From Arthrobacter hankyongi (lineage in GTDB: Bacteria; Actinomycetota; Actinomycetes; Actinomycetales; Micrococcaceae): a stretch of DNA of 64,000 nt. A program made the translations under genes and the position numbers. The stretch covers positions 372,001-436,000 of the forward strand of contig NZ_JAKLTQ010000002.1 of assembly GCF_022012395.1 (NCBI RefSeq), given 5' to 3'. Below the pieces are notes generated by a model that did no database searches, had not been told where the DNA came from, and saw only the letters and a list, made by a program, of their open reading frames with translations. Below, in pieces: positions 42,369 to 50,747 of the stretch. Positions within the stretch are counted from its first letter, which is position 1, and each line of letters begins with the position of its first letter.

Positions 42369-42649
42369 GTGGCTGGGCAGGCCTCACAGCACCTTGGGCA
42401 CCGGGCCCGCTGCTGTGGTTGCGAAGCGTCAGGAATCCGGTGTCTTGCCACGCACCGGGGACAGCCGAGGAAACGGTGCCGGATGGTTAGAGCCTCAGGG
42501 CTCCACGTCGGACGTGAACTACGGCCTGATTTGGGTGCATGAAGCATCGCTGAAGAACGTGCGGCAGCTCTCGCCAGGACGCCGGGCCGGGAAAACATAG
42601 CCTTCGGGAGCGGCTGCCTCACGGGGGAAAGGCGAGGCCTGCCCGGGAC
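42369..42649. other. Intergenic region, nothing recognised
   Basis: About 280 bases between two terminators that close convergent operons. Short frames lack ribosome sites and families. No repeat or operator was seen. Confidence 0.5.
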
Positions 42650-42692
42650 AGCAGAAGACCCGGGCCGCGGGAGGCGGTCCGGGTCTTCTGCT
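42650..42692 (-). terminator. Terminator after the minus-strand FAD hydroxylase gene
   Basis: AGCAGAAGACCCGG (42650-42663) and CCGGGTCTTCTGCT (42679-42692) are perfect 14-base arms. Confidence 0.7.
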
Positions 42693-42717
42693 GGCAGGAC
42701 GGTCAGCGGCTGCTGCC

Positions 42718-44277
42718 CTACGGGGCAGCCGCCGGCTGGACTCCGAGGTTCGGCACCCACTGGGCCAGGCCCGCCAGCGCAGCGCGTTCGCCGGCTTCGT
42801 CGGTCGCCGCGGCCACGTAGCGGTCCGGGCGCACGATGAGCACCGTGCCGGTGCCGTACAGCGGCGCGAAGGCTCCGCCGACGTCGGTCACCCGCAGGGG
42901 GGAGGCCGCGCCGGCGTCGTCGAACCGCTGGATCTCGACGGCGGAACCGCCGCGGAAGCGCAGGACCGCCCAGCCCTGGCCGAGCAGGGTGTCCAGCGGC
43001 ACCACGTCCCCGCTGGCCAGCTGCACCGGCGGCTGGGACAGCGAGCGTCCCACCAGTCCGGCTGCCGGCTTTGCCACATTCGACGCGGGCGCCAGCACAC
43101 AGCCGTCCGTGAAATGCGGCTGTTTGAGGAACTTCATGCCGGTCAGCCAGTTCTTGGCCGCCGGCGCAATGCCCAGCGCCGTGACGGCGCTGTCGCGCAG
43201 TGTGTTCAAGACCGGGTTCAGGCCCATGACCACCATGCCGATCCGCTGGGACAGGCGCACCATGTCCGCCGCATGAGGACGCCGCTCGCTCTGATAGGTG
43301 TTCACCAGCGCGTCGGTGCCGTGGCCTCGGACATGTGCGGCGACCTTCCAGGCCAGGTTGGCCACGTCACGCAGACCTGCGTTCAGCGCCTGCCCTGCGA
43401 AGGGCGGCATCATGTGTGCGGCGTCCCCGGCCAGCAGCACATGCCCCGTCCGGTAGTTCAACGCCACCCGCTGGTGGGCCACGTAGACCGCGGACCGCCG
43501 GATGTCCGCGGCCGAAATCCTCTGGAACGGGGCGATCATCGCCATGATCGACTCCGGTGCCGTGACCGTCCGGGCATCCTCGCCGGGCAGCAGCATGAAT
43601 TCATAGCGGCGCCGGCCCTTGACTCCGGGTACCACCACCGCGGGCCGGGTGCCGTTGCAGTGGAACTCTGCGAACTTCTCCGGCTCGCCCGGTGTGTTGA
43701 CGATGTCGACGACGATCCACTTCTGCACCTGCGTGGAGCCTTCCATCGGAATGCCCAGCTGGGCACGCACCGGGCTGCGCCCGCCGTCGCAGGCGAGGAC
43801 CCACTTGGCGCGGACCACGTGCTTGCCGGCCTCGTCGATCACCACCGTGTCCGCGTGGTCCGGCCCATCGCTGATCCCGAAGGCCTCGGTCTTGAAGCGG
43901 ATGTCGATCAGCTCCCGTTCCCGCGCGGCCTCCAGCAGCAGGGATTCCAGGACGGGCTGGTCGAACTGGGACTTGGCGGGCTGGCCCAGCCGCTGGCCAC
44001 CCGGACGCACCTGGGCCAGCAGCTGGCCCCGGCGCCCGTAGTAGCGGGCACCGGTGTCCAGCAGGACATCCTCGGTGAACCGGTCCAGAATGCCGATCTG
44101 CTGCAGGATCCTGAGCGATTCGTCCGTGATGCTGATCGCCCGGGGCTCGTCGGAGGTGCCGGCGCGCTTCTCCAGCAAGGTCACCCGCACGCCCTGGTCG
44201 GCCAGCAGGCAGGCCGCAGCCAGGCCGATGGGCCCGGCTCCGACCACCAGAACGTCGGTCTCGATGATGTTGTCCAT
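42718..44277 (-). CDS. FAD-dependent aromatic hydroxylase (PHBH/MhpA-like)
   Basis: 519 residues of the group A flavoprotein hydroxylases. The Rossmann motif VVGAGPIGLAAACLLADQG is at residues 11-29, RAISITDESLRILQQIG near 46, the DG motif VLACDGGRSPVRAQLG near 160, and the second FAD motif GDAAHMMPPFAGQALNAGLRDVANLAWK near 284. It has the same layout as the protein at 24804, so the two are paralogues, but this one is more diverged. GGAAGGA precedes the ATG. It is the second gene of a minus-strand pair with the FAH hydrolase at 44312, 34 bases apart. Confidence 0.9.
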   Translation of the reverse strand: MDNIIETDVLVVGAGPIGLAAACLLADQGVRVTLLEKRAGTSDEPRAISITDESLRILQQIGILDRFTEDVLLDTGARYYGRRGQLLAQVRPGGQRLGQPAKSQFDQPVLESLLLEAARERELIDIRFKTEAFGISDGPDHADTVVIDEAGKHVVRAKWVLACDGGRSPVRAQLGIPMEGSTQVQKWIVVDIVNTPGEPEKFAEFHCNGTRPAVVVPGVKGRRRYEFMLLPGEDARTVTAPESIMAMIAPFQRISAADIRRSAVYVAHQRVALNYRTGHVLLAGDAAHMMPPFAGQALNAGLRDVANLAWKVAAHVRGHGTDALVNTYQSERRPHAADMVRLSQRIGMVVMGLNPVLNTLRDSAVTALGIAPAAKNWLTGMKFLKQPHFTDGCVLAPASNVAKPAAGLVGRSLSQPPVQLASGDVVPLDTLLGQGWAVLRFRGGSAVEIQRFDDAGAASPLRVTDVGGAFAPLYGTGTVLIVRPDRYVAAATDEAGERAALAGLAQWVPNLGVQPAAAP

Positions 44278-44311
44278 CTACCCGTCCTTCCTGATTTCTT
44301 CCGGCCCGTGC

Positions 44312-45166
44312 TTACTGTTCCAGTTCGACGGTGTTGCGCAGGGTGCCGAGGCCGGTGATTTCGACCTCGACGACGTCGCCTGCGGAGAGCAGGCCGCCCT
44401 CGCCCCAGAACAGGCCGACGCCGCCGGGGGTGCCGGTGACGATCACGTCGCCGGGGGAGAGCCGGGTGAAGCCGGTGACGTAGCTGATCAGCTGCGGGAT
44501 GGTGAAGTACAGGTCCGCCACGGAGGCCTTTTGCCGGGTTTCGCCGTTGACCCGGGTCTCCAGCGTCAGCGCGTCGGTGCTGCCCAGGTCCTCGGCCGGG
44601 ACCAGGTAGGGGCCGAAGCCGCCGGTGCCGGGGAAGTTCTTACCCGGGATCCACTGCGAGGCGGCCTTCTGCCAGTCACGGACAGAGAAATCGTTGTAGG
44701 CGCCGTAGCCGGCGATGTAATCCCAGGCGTCCTCTTCGGCCACGTGCCAGGCTTCCTTGCCGATCACCAGGGCCATCTCGCCCTCGTAGTCGAACTTCGT
44801 GGTGCTGCGCGGCATAACCGCCGGTGCCAGATGGCCCATCTGGGTATCGGCAAAGCGGGTGAAGACCGTCGGGGCCGTCTGGCCGGTCTTGCCCGACTCC
44901 TCCTGGTGCGCCTTGTAGTTCACGCCGATGCAGATGATCTTGCCCGGGTCGGTAATGGCCGGCAGGAACTCGATGTCTGTCTCGGGACGGGACGGGGCTT
45001 CCTGGTACTGGTCCGCGGTGACGGTGCCGAAGATACCCTGTTCGACGGCGGCACGCAGCGTGGTGGCCAGGTTCTTGCCGGTCGGGCCGAGATCGTAGGC
45101 TGTGCCGTCGTCGACGATTCCCCAGGTGGCGGAGCCATCGGCGGCAACAAAAGATGAGTACTTCAT
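44312..45166 (-). CDS. Fumarylacetoacetate hydrolase (FAH) family protein
   Basis: 284 residues. Motifs are IICIGVNYKAHQEESG near 84, metal-binding FDYEGEMALVIGKE near 124, GYGAYNDFSVRDWQ, and VTGTPGGVGLFWGEGG near 248. It belongs to the same superfamily as the protein at 402 but is clearly different in sequence. It probably hydrolyses or isomerises the ring-cleavage product formed after the FAD hydroxylase that follows it. GGAAGG precedes the ATG at 45166. An AT-rich stretch upstream (45240-45275) is the shared divergent promoter with the gene at 45305. Confidence 0.88.
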   Translation of the reverse strand: MKYSSFVAADGSATWGIVDDGTAYDLGPTGKNLATTLRAAVEQGIFGTVTADQYQEAPSRPETDIEFLPAITDPGKIICIGVNYKAHQEESGKTGQTAPTVFTRFADTQMGHLAPAVMPRSTTKFDYEGEMALVIGKEAWHVAEEDAWDYIAGYGAYNDFSVRDWQKAASQWIPGKNFPGTGGFGPYLVPAEDLGSTDALTLETRVNGETRQKASVADLYFTIPQLISYVTGFTRLSPGDVIVTGTPGGVGLFWGEGGLLSAGDVVEVEITGLGTLRNTVELEQ

Positions 45167-45304
45167 GATCGAGTTTCCTTCCGCGGCGGCGAACCGCCAT
45201 CCGTGTGCAACTCGTCACAGCGTAGGGAGCAAAAAGTGCATTTGTCAATTAATAATATATAATCTCATTAACGTGTCGGGAGTGATCTGAAGAGGGGAAT
45301 CTGG
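45167..45304. promoter_or_regulatory. Divergent promoter region
   Basis: 138 bases between divergent genes. 45236-45275 is very AT-rich (TCAATTAATAATATATAATC) against a GC-rich background and must hold one or both promoters. No clean inverted repeat is seen. Confidence 0.5.
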
Positions 45305-45700
45305 ATGGAGGTGGCGGCGGGGCACCTGGGGGATTCCGAAAGGAGTCTCCGGGCGGCGGAGGCGCGCCGGGTGCGGGCGCTGGTCGAAGGGGACTGGGAC
45401 ACCTTCGGCCAGCTGTGCGATGACCGGCTGGTGTACACCCATTCGGTTGGTCGGCGGGACAGCAAGGAATCCTTGCTGGAATCCCTGTGCAGCGGGACGG
45501 TCCGCTACTACCGGATCGAGCATGATCTTGACGCGGTGGTGCGGGTTGGCGATGCCGCTTGGGTTTCCGGACGGATGCGCGCCGAGATTACCTCCCGGGG
45601 GCAGGAGCGGCAGCTGGACACGCTGACCACGTCCGTCTGGATCCGGTCCAGCCGGGAGTGGAAGCTGCTGGCTTTCCACACCACCGCTCGGGCCGGATAG
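45305..45700 (+). CDS. NTF2-like (SnoaL/DUF4440) family protein
   Basis: 131 residues, one NTF2-like domain: ERSLRAAEARRVRALVEGDWDTFGQLCDDRLVYTHSVGRRDSKESLLESL, then strands ending TTSVWIRSSREWKLLAFHTTA. GAGGGGAATC precedes the ATG at 45305. It is divergent from the FAH gene. The reaction is unknown; small NTF2 enzymes often act as isomerases or dehydratases in catabolic clusters. The other intact NTF2-like protein of the window (23612) is not closely similar. Confidence 0.8.
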   Translation: MEVAAGHLGDSERSLRAAEARRVRALVEGDWDTFGQLCDDRLVYTHSVGRRDSKESLLESLCSGTVRYYRIEHDLDAVVRVGDAAWVSGRMRAEITSRGQERQLDTLTTSVWIRSSREWKLLAFHTTARAG

Positions 45701-45708
45701 GCGGAAGC

Positions 45709-45731
45709 GCCGCCCGCAAGAAGCGGGCGGC
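45709..45731. terminator. Short hairpin between convergent genes
   Basis: GCCGCCCGC (45709-45717) pairs with GCGGGCGGC (45723-45731) and is followed by CCTT. Confidence 0.5.
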
Positions 45732-45767
45732 CCTTCCGGCGGTGAAGCGAGAGCCAGGCAGTGGACG

Positions 45768-46370
45768 TCAGTTCGCTACGGTGAACCGCTGCCCGCGGTG
45801 CTTGGGCTCCTCCAGTTCGTCCAGCGCCGCAACGGCGAAGTCCTGGCTGGAGATCGAGTCCCCGACCGGGGAATCCAGGCCCAGCTGGTAGGAGCCGGTG
45901 CGCTCGCCGGGAGCGATCATCGGGGCAGGGGCCAGCATGGTCCAGTCCAGGCCGGCGGCGGCACGGTAAGTATCCAGGACCTCGGCGAAGGTCGTGGCCT
46001 CGGCCAGGTAGGCCTCGGGGAAGCCGGGCAGGTCCTTCAGCCGCACGCCGTCGACCTCCAGTGCCCCGGCGCCGCCGACGATGAACACGCGTGCGGGGAC
46101 CGACGCTCCGGCGATGGCGCGGTGCGCGGCCAGGATCGGTTCGTGCGGGCCACCGGTGCGGTCCGGCGACACGGAGACGACGACGGCGTCGTGCGTGGCG
46201 GCGAGGTCCTGGAAGGCCTCCAGGTCGGACAGCTCCGCGGTCCGCGCGGCGGTTCCTTCGATGGCGGATCCGCTGCGGGTCACCGCCGTGACGTCGTGGC
46301 CGCGGCGCAGCGCCTCGGCCGTGATTTCGGATCCGACCATGCCGGTTGCCCCGTAAACAGCAATCTTCAT
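45768..46370 (-). CDS. NAD(P)-binding Rossmann-fold protein (atypical SDR, NmrA-like)
   Basis: 200 residues. The start IAVYGATGMVGSEITAEALRRGHDVTAVTR is the NAD(P) motif of atypical SDRs (GATGxxG). VFIVGGAGALEV and YLAEATTFAEVLDTYRAAAGLDWTMLAPAPMIAPGERTG complete the family pattern. Members are reductases or redox sensors. It is divergent from an HxlR regulator with direct repeats between them, a pairing seen often in bacteria, so it is probably induced by electrophile or redox stress under that regulator. Confidence 0.85.
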   Translation of the reverse strand: MKIAVYGATGMVGSEITAEALRRGHDVTAVTRSGSAIEGTAARTAELSDLEAFQDLAATHDAVVVSVSPDRTGGPHEPILAAHRAIAGASVPARVFIVGGAGALEVDGVRLKDLPGFPEAYLAEATTFAEVLDTYRAAAGLDWTMLAPAPMIAPGERTGSYQLGLDSPVGDSISSQDFAVAALDELEEPKHRGQRFTVAN

Positions 46371-46417
46371 TGGTTTCCCTTCGAACGTTTGCCGGCGTAT
46401 TCCGGCCTGGACCTAAA

Positions 46418-46463
46418 GTATCAATTGGATACTGAGTACCTCAAAGTAATACAGTTACCTCAT
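46418..46463. promoter_or_regulatory. HxlR-type operator and divergent promoter
   Basis: GTATCAATTGGATAC (46418-46432) is an imperfect palindrome. TACCTCA recurs at 46436-46442 and 46456-46462 about two helical turns apart, overlapping the ATG of the regulator. Confidence 0.55.
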
Positions 46464-46842
46464 GGTTACTTCCGTTCCCGGCTTTGACGTGATGTACGCA
46501 GGCTGCCCGTCGCGGGTGGTGCTGCAGCGCATTGGCGATAAGTGGACCTCGCTGGTTTTCCAGGTCCTGAAGGACGGGCCGCAGCGGTTTTCGGTGATCC
46601 GCGACGCGGTCCAGGGCATCACCCCCAAGGTGCTGACCCAGACCCTGCGCACCCTGGAGCGTGACGGGTTGGTCAGCCGGGAGGTCTACCAGGAGATTCC
46701 GCCGCGGGTCGAGTATGCACTGACGCCGCTGGGCCGGACGCTGCTGGAGCCGCTGGATGCGGTACGGGTCTGGGCCGAAGAACACGCGGCCAAGATCCTG
46801 CAGGCCCGCGAGGACTATGACGAGGCAGCTTCTCCGAAATAA
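46462..46842 (+). CDS. HxlR-family transcriptional regulator
   Basis: 126 residues. The HxlR winged helix has CPSRVVLQRIGDKWTSLVFQVLKDGPQRFSVIRDAVQGITPKVLTQTLRTLERDGLVSR and EYALTPLGRTLLEPL. The N-terminal Cys near residue 13 is at the position used for thiol or aldehyde sensing in HypR/YodB-like members. The ATG at 46462 overlaps a TACCTCA repeat, which suggests autoregulation and possibly a leaderless transcript. Confidence 0.92.
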   Translation: MVTSVPGFDVMYAGCPSRVVLQRIGDKWTSLVFQVLKDGPQRFSVIRDAVQGITPKVLTQTLRTLERDGLVSREVYQEIPPRVEYALTPLGRTLLEPLDAVRVWAEEHAAKILQAREDYDEAASPK

Positions 46843-46871
46843 AGGCGGCCGGCTGCCCGGCGCGGCAGTCC

Positions 46872-47834
46872 TCAGTGGGCCCTGCGGTACTCGCTCGGCG
46901 TCGCCCCGAAGGCAGCCTTGAACGCCCGGCTGAAGTGCGCCGAATCCGTAAATCCCCAGCGGGTGGCAATGCGCGTGATGGTTGCCGCGCCCAGTGCCGG
47001 GTCCGCCAGGTCCCTGCGGCAGCGGTCCAGCCGGCGCATCTTGATCCAGCTGGCCACCGTGGTGCCGGCCCCCTCGAAGAGGTAGTGCAGGCGCCGGGTG
47101 GACATGTAGTGCGCCGCCGCGATGCCGGCTGGGCCCAGCGTGCTGCTGGCCAGGTTCCGTTCGATGTACTCCTTGACCTCGGCGAGCGCATCGGTGCGTG
47201 GATCCGGCCGCTGGGCCCCCAGCCCGAGCTCGGTGTAGACCAGGGTGTTGATCAAATCCAGCGTGTTGTGTGCGAGCATGATGCCGCCACGGCCGGAAAG
47301 GCTCTCCAGGCTGCCGGCCAGTTCGCGCAGGAACGGGCCGACCAGCCGCCCCATGCCGGTGGTGCTGGAGAGCGTGGTGGCGGTCAGCCGGGCGACACTC
47401 TCGACCGAGACGCTCAGGGCGTCCTGCGGGAAGACCATCACCAGGCTGTCAGCGCCGTCCTCGAAGACGGCGCTGTAGGGGCGGCTGGTGTCGTAGATGG
47501 CCATGTCCCCGGGTCCGAGCACGGCTTCCCGGCCGTCCTGGACAATCAGGCCCGCGCCGCCGAGCAGCATGCTCAGCTTGAAGTACCGGGCCTCGCCCTG
47601 GCAGATGAAGTCCTGGAGCCGGTCCACCTGATGGGCGTCGGCCTCGATGCGCGAGAGCGAGATGTCGTCGAAACTGCGCCCGTGCAGCAGTGCGTGGAAG
47701 TTGTCCGGCCGGCTGGTGCTCACCTGCAGCCGGACGAAGCGGTTGGACATCCGTTCCTGCCACTCTTCGAAAGTGTTGGCCTCAAAGACATTGGCCCCGC
47801 CGAGGGTGGAAACTTTCAGTGTTTCGGTTGCCAC
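46872..47834 (-). CDS. AraC-family transcriptional regulator
   Basis: 320 residues. The N-terminal AraC-binding-like domain (about 20-190) is followed by a two-HTH AraC domain at about 215-318 (STRRLHYLFEGAGTTVASWIKMRRLDRCRRDLADP, TRIATRWGFTDSAHFSRAFKAAFGATPSEYRR). The layout matches regulators of aromatic and benzoate catabolism. GTG 47834 is chosen because AAGGAG lies 6 bases upstream and the length fits. A longer frame continues to 48056 but adds unrelated sequence. It is divergent from the operon at 48108-51053 and probably controls it. Confidence 0.88.
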   Translation of the reverse strand: MATETLKVSTLGGANVFEANTFEEWQERMSNRFVRLQVSTSRPDNFHALLHGRSFDDISLSRIEADAHQVDRLQDFICQGEARYFKLSMLLGGAGLIVQDGREAVLGPGDMAIYDTSRPYSAVFEDGADSLVMVFPQDALSVSVESVARLTATTLSSTTGMGRLVGPFLRELAGSLESLSGRGGIMLAHNTLDLINTLVYTELGLGAQRPDPRTDALAEVKEYIERNLASSTLGPAGIAAAHYMSTRRLHYLFEGAGTTVASWIKMRRLDRCRRDLADPALGAATITRIATRWGFTDSAHFSRAFKAAFGATPSEYRRAH

Positions 47835-48107
47835 GGGCACTCCTTGCCAGGCGCGGCATGCGCCTGTGATGTGGATCATAATCGCCCTCCAGCTTAGCCA
47901 CCTCCGCAGGTACAGTCGGTCGCCGCGGGCGTTATTGCGCTCCCGGACAAACGCCGTGCGCTGGCAGGCAGGAAGGGTTCCGGCCTTGCAGTCCGGAGCA
48001 AAGTCCCTGCGCGCTGGGGCAAGCCCGGCCGTGGTTCGCATCACCATACTGGTCAACGAGGCGGTCGCTCGATCCGGCCGCAGGAATCAGGAACCAAAGG
48101 AAGCACC
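47835..48107. promoter_or_regulatory. Divergent promoter region of AraC regulator and the 48108 operon
   Basis: 273 bases with no supported gene. No clear palindrome or -10/-35 pair stands out. Each gene's ribosome site (AAGGAG on the minus strand, AAAGGAAGC on the plus strand) lies at an end. Confidence 0.4.
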
Positions 48108-48506
48108 ATGATCAAAGACAGCCAGTACGACGCCGGACTTGAGCTGCGGCGGGCGATGTTTGGCCCGGCCGGGGCCGAGGGCCAGGTGGAGCACACCACC
48201 GCGTTCAACGACAAGATGCAGGAGGTGGTCACCCGCTACTGTTTCGGGGACATCTGGCAGCGCGAGGGCCTGGACAAAAGGACCCGCAGCCTCATCACCC
48301 TGGCGATGCTGGTGGCCACCGGAAAGGCCCACGAAATACGCATCCATCTGCGCGGCGGCCTGGCCAACGGACTGACTGAAGAGGAGATCCGTGAACTGAT
48401 GCTGCACTCCTTCCTCTACTGCGGCATCCCGGCGGCGATGGAGGGCTTCCGCGCCGCCGAGGAGATCCTGGCCGAGGTGCAGGCAGCGGAGCTGGCCGAT
48501 GTCTGA
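48108..48506 (+). CDS. Carboxymuconolactone decarboxylase family protein
   Basis: 132 residues. It has the 4-carboxymuconolactone decarboxylase size and fold: YDAGLELRRAMFGPAGAEGQVEHTTAFNDKMQEVVTRYCFGDIWQREGLDKRTRSLITLAMLVA and GLTEEEIRELMLHSFLYCGIPAAMEGFRAA. This is the PcaC-like branch (no AhpD CxxC). No protocatechuate genes (pcaGHBDIJ) are in the window, so the beta-ketoadipate step proper is not assured. It is first in an operon of four genes. Confidence 0.88.
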   Translation: MIKDSQYDAGLELRRAMFGPAGAEGQVEHTTAFNDKMQEVVTRYCFGDIWQREGLDKRTRSLITLAMLVATGKAHEIRIHLRGGLANGLTEEEIRELMLHSFLYCGIPAAMEGFRAAEEILAEVQAAELADV

Positions 48507-49395
48507 GCCGGCACGCGGGCAGCAGGTTGGGTTCATCGGCCTGGGGAACATGGGCGCACCGATGGTGCGAAACCTGGCCAAGGGTGGTTACGACGTGGTG
48601 GTGTACGACGCCGATCCTTCCGTCCGGGCGAGGCTTGCCGAGGAGATCGGCGGCACTGCCGCCGAGTCGCCTGCGGACTTCGCCGGCGTCGCGGCAATTG
48701 TCACCATGCTGCCGACGAGCAGCATCGTCGCCTCCGCCTTGCTGGACTGGCACGGCGGCATCCCCGCCCATCTGGAGCCAGGCACCGTTGTGATCGACAT
48801 GAGCTCCTCCGATCCCACCGAAACCGTGGAGCTCGGGGCGCGGCTGGCGGCTGAAGGCGTCGCCCTGGTGGACGCCCCGGTGTCCGGCGGCGTGCTCAAG
48901 GCCGAGGCCGGGACGCTGGCCATTATGCTCGGTGGCGACGACCAGGCCGCTATCAACGCTGCGGTGCCGGTGATTGAGGCGATGGGCTCGGTCATCTTCC
49001 GCACCGGCAAGCTCGGCACCGGACACGCGATGAAGGCACTGAACAACTTTGTCGCCGCGGCGGCCACCACGGCCGCCTGCGAGGCACTGATCGCGGGGGA
49101 GCGGTTCGGCCTGGACCAGCAGACCATGGTGGATATTTTCAACGCCTCCACCGGGCAGAGCTGGGTGACCAGCAACGTCCTGGGCCAGCACGTGGTCAGC
49201 CGTAGCTTCGGCTCCGGCTTCGCGCTCGGGCTCTATGCCAAGGACGTGGGCATCGCCAAGCATCTGGCCGAGGCGATGGACGAGCCGGCGCCGGTCTGCC
49301 ACGCGGTTTCCGCCGCCCTCGACGATGCCTACGCCGAGCTGGGCAACGTGGACCACACACTCGCGATGACCTACTGGGAACGCCTTCGCGCCTGA
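48499..49395 (+). CDS. 3-hydroxyisobutyrate dehydrogenase family NAD(P)-dependent oxidoreductase
   Basis: 298 residues. The N-terminal Rossmann motif FIGLGNMGAPMVRNLAKGGYDVVVYD comes first, then the substrate motif DAPVSGGVLKAEAGTLAIMLGG near 131, and the catalytic Lys region GTGHAMKALNNFVAAA near 172. The family oxidises beta-hydroxy acids such as 3-hydroxyisobutyrate, tartronate semialdehyde or gamma-hydroxybutyrate. It overlaps the preceding gene by 8 bases and is followed by a transporter, so a hydroxy acid may be the imported substrate or a pathway intermediate. Confidence 0.9.
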   Translation: MSEPARGQQVGFIGLGNMGAPMVRNLAKGGYDVVVYDADPSVRARLAEEIGGTAAESPADFAGVAAIVTMLPTSSIVASALLDWHGGIPAHLEPGTVVIDMSSSDPTETVELGARLAAEGVALVDAPVSGGVLKAEAGTLAIMLGGDDQAAINAAVPVIEAMGSVIFRTGKLGTGHAMKALNNFVAAAATTAACEALIAGERFGLDQQTMVDIFNASTGQSWVTSNVLGQHVVSRSFGSGFALGLYAKDVGIAKHLAEAMDEPAPVCHAVSAALDDAYAELGNVDHTLAMTYWERLRA

Positions 49396-49423
49396 GCTAC
49401 CCGCCTATCTGTGAGGAAATAAC

Positions 49424-50737
49424 ATGCAAACGCAGTCAACCGCTGCCGTCGTCACCATCGACGACAACCAGAAGAAGCGCGTCGCCCTGGCCAGCGCCGT
49501 GGGCACCAGCGTGGAGTGGTACGACTACCACGTCTACTCCATCGCCTCGGCGCTGGTGATCGGCAAGCTCTTCTTCCCGGAGATCTCGCCGCTGGCCGGG
49601 ACGATGGCGGCCTTCGCCACCTTCGCCATCGGCTTCATCGCCCGCCCGCTCGGCGGCATCCTGGCCGGCCACCTGGGCGACAGGATCGGCCGCAAGAAGG
49701 TCATGGTGATCACCCTGACCCTGATGGGCGCGGCCACCATGCTGATCGGTCTGCTGCCCACCTACGAGCAGATTGGCATTGCCGCACCGCTGCTGCTGGT
49801 GGTGCTGCGCCTGCTCCAGGGCCTCAGCGCCGGCGGCGAATGGGGCAGCGCCGCCCTGATGGCCGTGGAACATGCGCCGGAGGGGCAGCGCGGCCGCTTC
49901 GGCAACTATGTTCAGCTGGGCACTCCGGCGGGTATGTTCCTGGCCAACATCGTCATTCTCGGTGCCACCTTCATGCTGGCCGATGACCAGTTCCAGGCCT
50001 GGGGCTGGCGCATTCCGTTCCTGCTCAGTGCGGTGATGGTCGTCGTCGGCTTCGTCATCCGGGCGAAGGTGGACGAAAGCCCAGTCTTCCAGACGCTGCA
50101 ACAGAATTCGACGCTGGAAAAGGTCCCCTTCGCCGAACTGCTGCGCCGTCACAAGGGGCGCCTGGTCCTGGCCGTGCTGTCCTTTATCGGCAACAACGCC
50201 GTGGGCTATATCTTCCTGGCCTTCATGACGGCCTACGGAACCACCGCCCTGGGCCTGGCCCGCAACACCATGCTCAACGTGATGCTGGCAGGCTGCGTGA
50301 CCTGGTTCGCCTCGATGATCTACTTCGCCCGCCTCAGCGACCGGATCGGACGGCACAAGGTGTACTTCCTGGGCTACGGCGTCCTGGCCGTCTGGGCCAT
50401 CCCCTTCTTCGCCCTGTTCAACACCGCCAATGTCGGGCTCATCCTGCTGGCTGTGGTGGTGCTGACCTTCGGCCTGGCCGCCACCTACGGACCGCAGGCT
50501 GCGCTATTCGCCGAGCTGTTCCCGGACCGGGTGCGCGCCAGCGGCGTCTCGCTCGCCTACGCGGTGGGCGCCTGCCTCGGCGGCGGGTTCTCCCCGCTGA
50601 TCGCCACCGCCCTGTTCGGAGCCACCGGCACGGTCTACGCCGTCTCCGCCTTTATGATCGCCTTCAGCGTCATCAGTTTCATCTCAATCGCGGCCCTGCG
50701 GAAGATCCCGAACTCCTTCGCCACCCGCACCGTCTGA
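49424..50737 (+). CDS. MFS transporter, metabolite:H+ symporter (MHS) family
   Basis: 437 residues with 12 helices. MHS signatures are GTSVEWYDYHVYSIASAL, GHLGDRIGRKKVMVI, LLQGLSAGGEWGSAALMAVEHAP and WGWRIPFLLSAV. It is similar in layout to the transporter at 14354 but not closely so. GAGGAAATAAC precedes the ATG. Its operon position suggests import of the acid handled by the dehydrogenase and decarboxylase-like proteins. Confidence 0.9.
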   Translation: MQTQSTAAVVTIDDNQKKRVALASAVGTSVEWYDYHVYSIASALVIGKLFFPEISPLAGTMAAFATFAIGFIARPLGGILAGHLGDRIGRKKVMVITLTLMGAATMLIGLLPTYEQIGIAAPLLLVVLRLLQGLSAGGEWGSAALMAVEHAPEGQRGRFGNYVQLGTPAGMFLANIVILGATFMLADDQFQAWGWRIPFLLSAVMVVVGFVIRAKVDESPVFQTLQQNSTLEKVPFAELLRRHKGRLVLAVLSFIGNNAVGYIFLAFMTAYGTTALGLARNTMLNVMLAGCVTWFASMIYFARLSDRIGRHKVYFLGYGVLAVWAIPFFALFNTANVGLILLAVVVLTFGLAATYGPQAALFAELFPDRVRASGVSLAYAVGACLGGGFSPLIATALFGATGTVYAVSAFMIAFSVISFISIAALRKIPNSFATRTV

Positions 50738-50747
50738 AAGGAAACCC

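Noticed and set aside
47835-48056. Longer start for the AraC regulator
   Set aside because: The added 74 residues have no family similarity, while GTG 47834 has an AAGGAG site at the right spacing.
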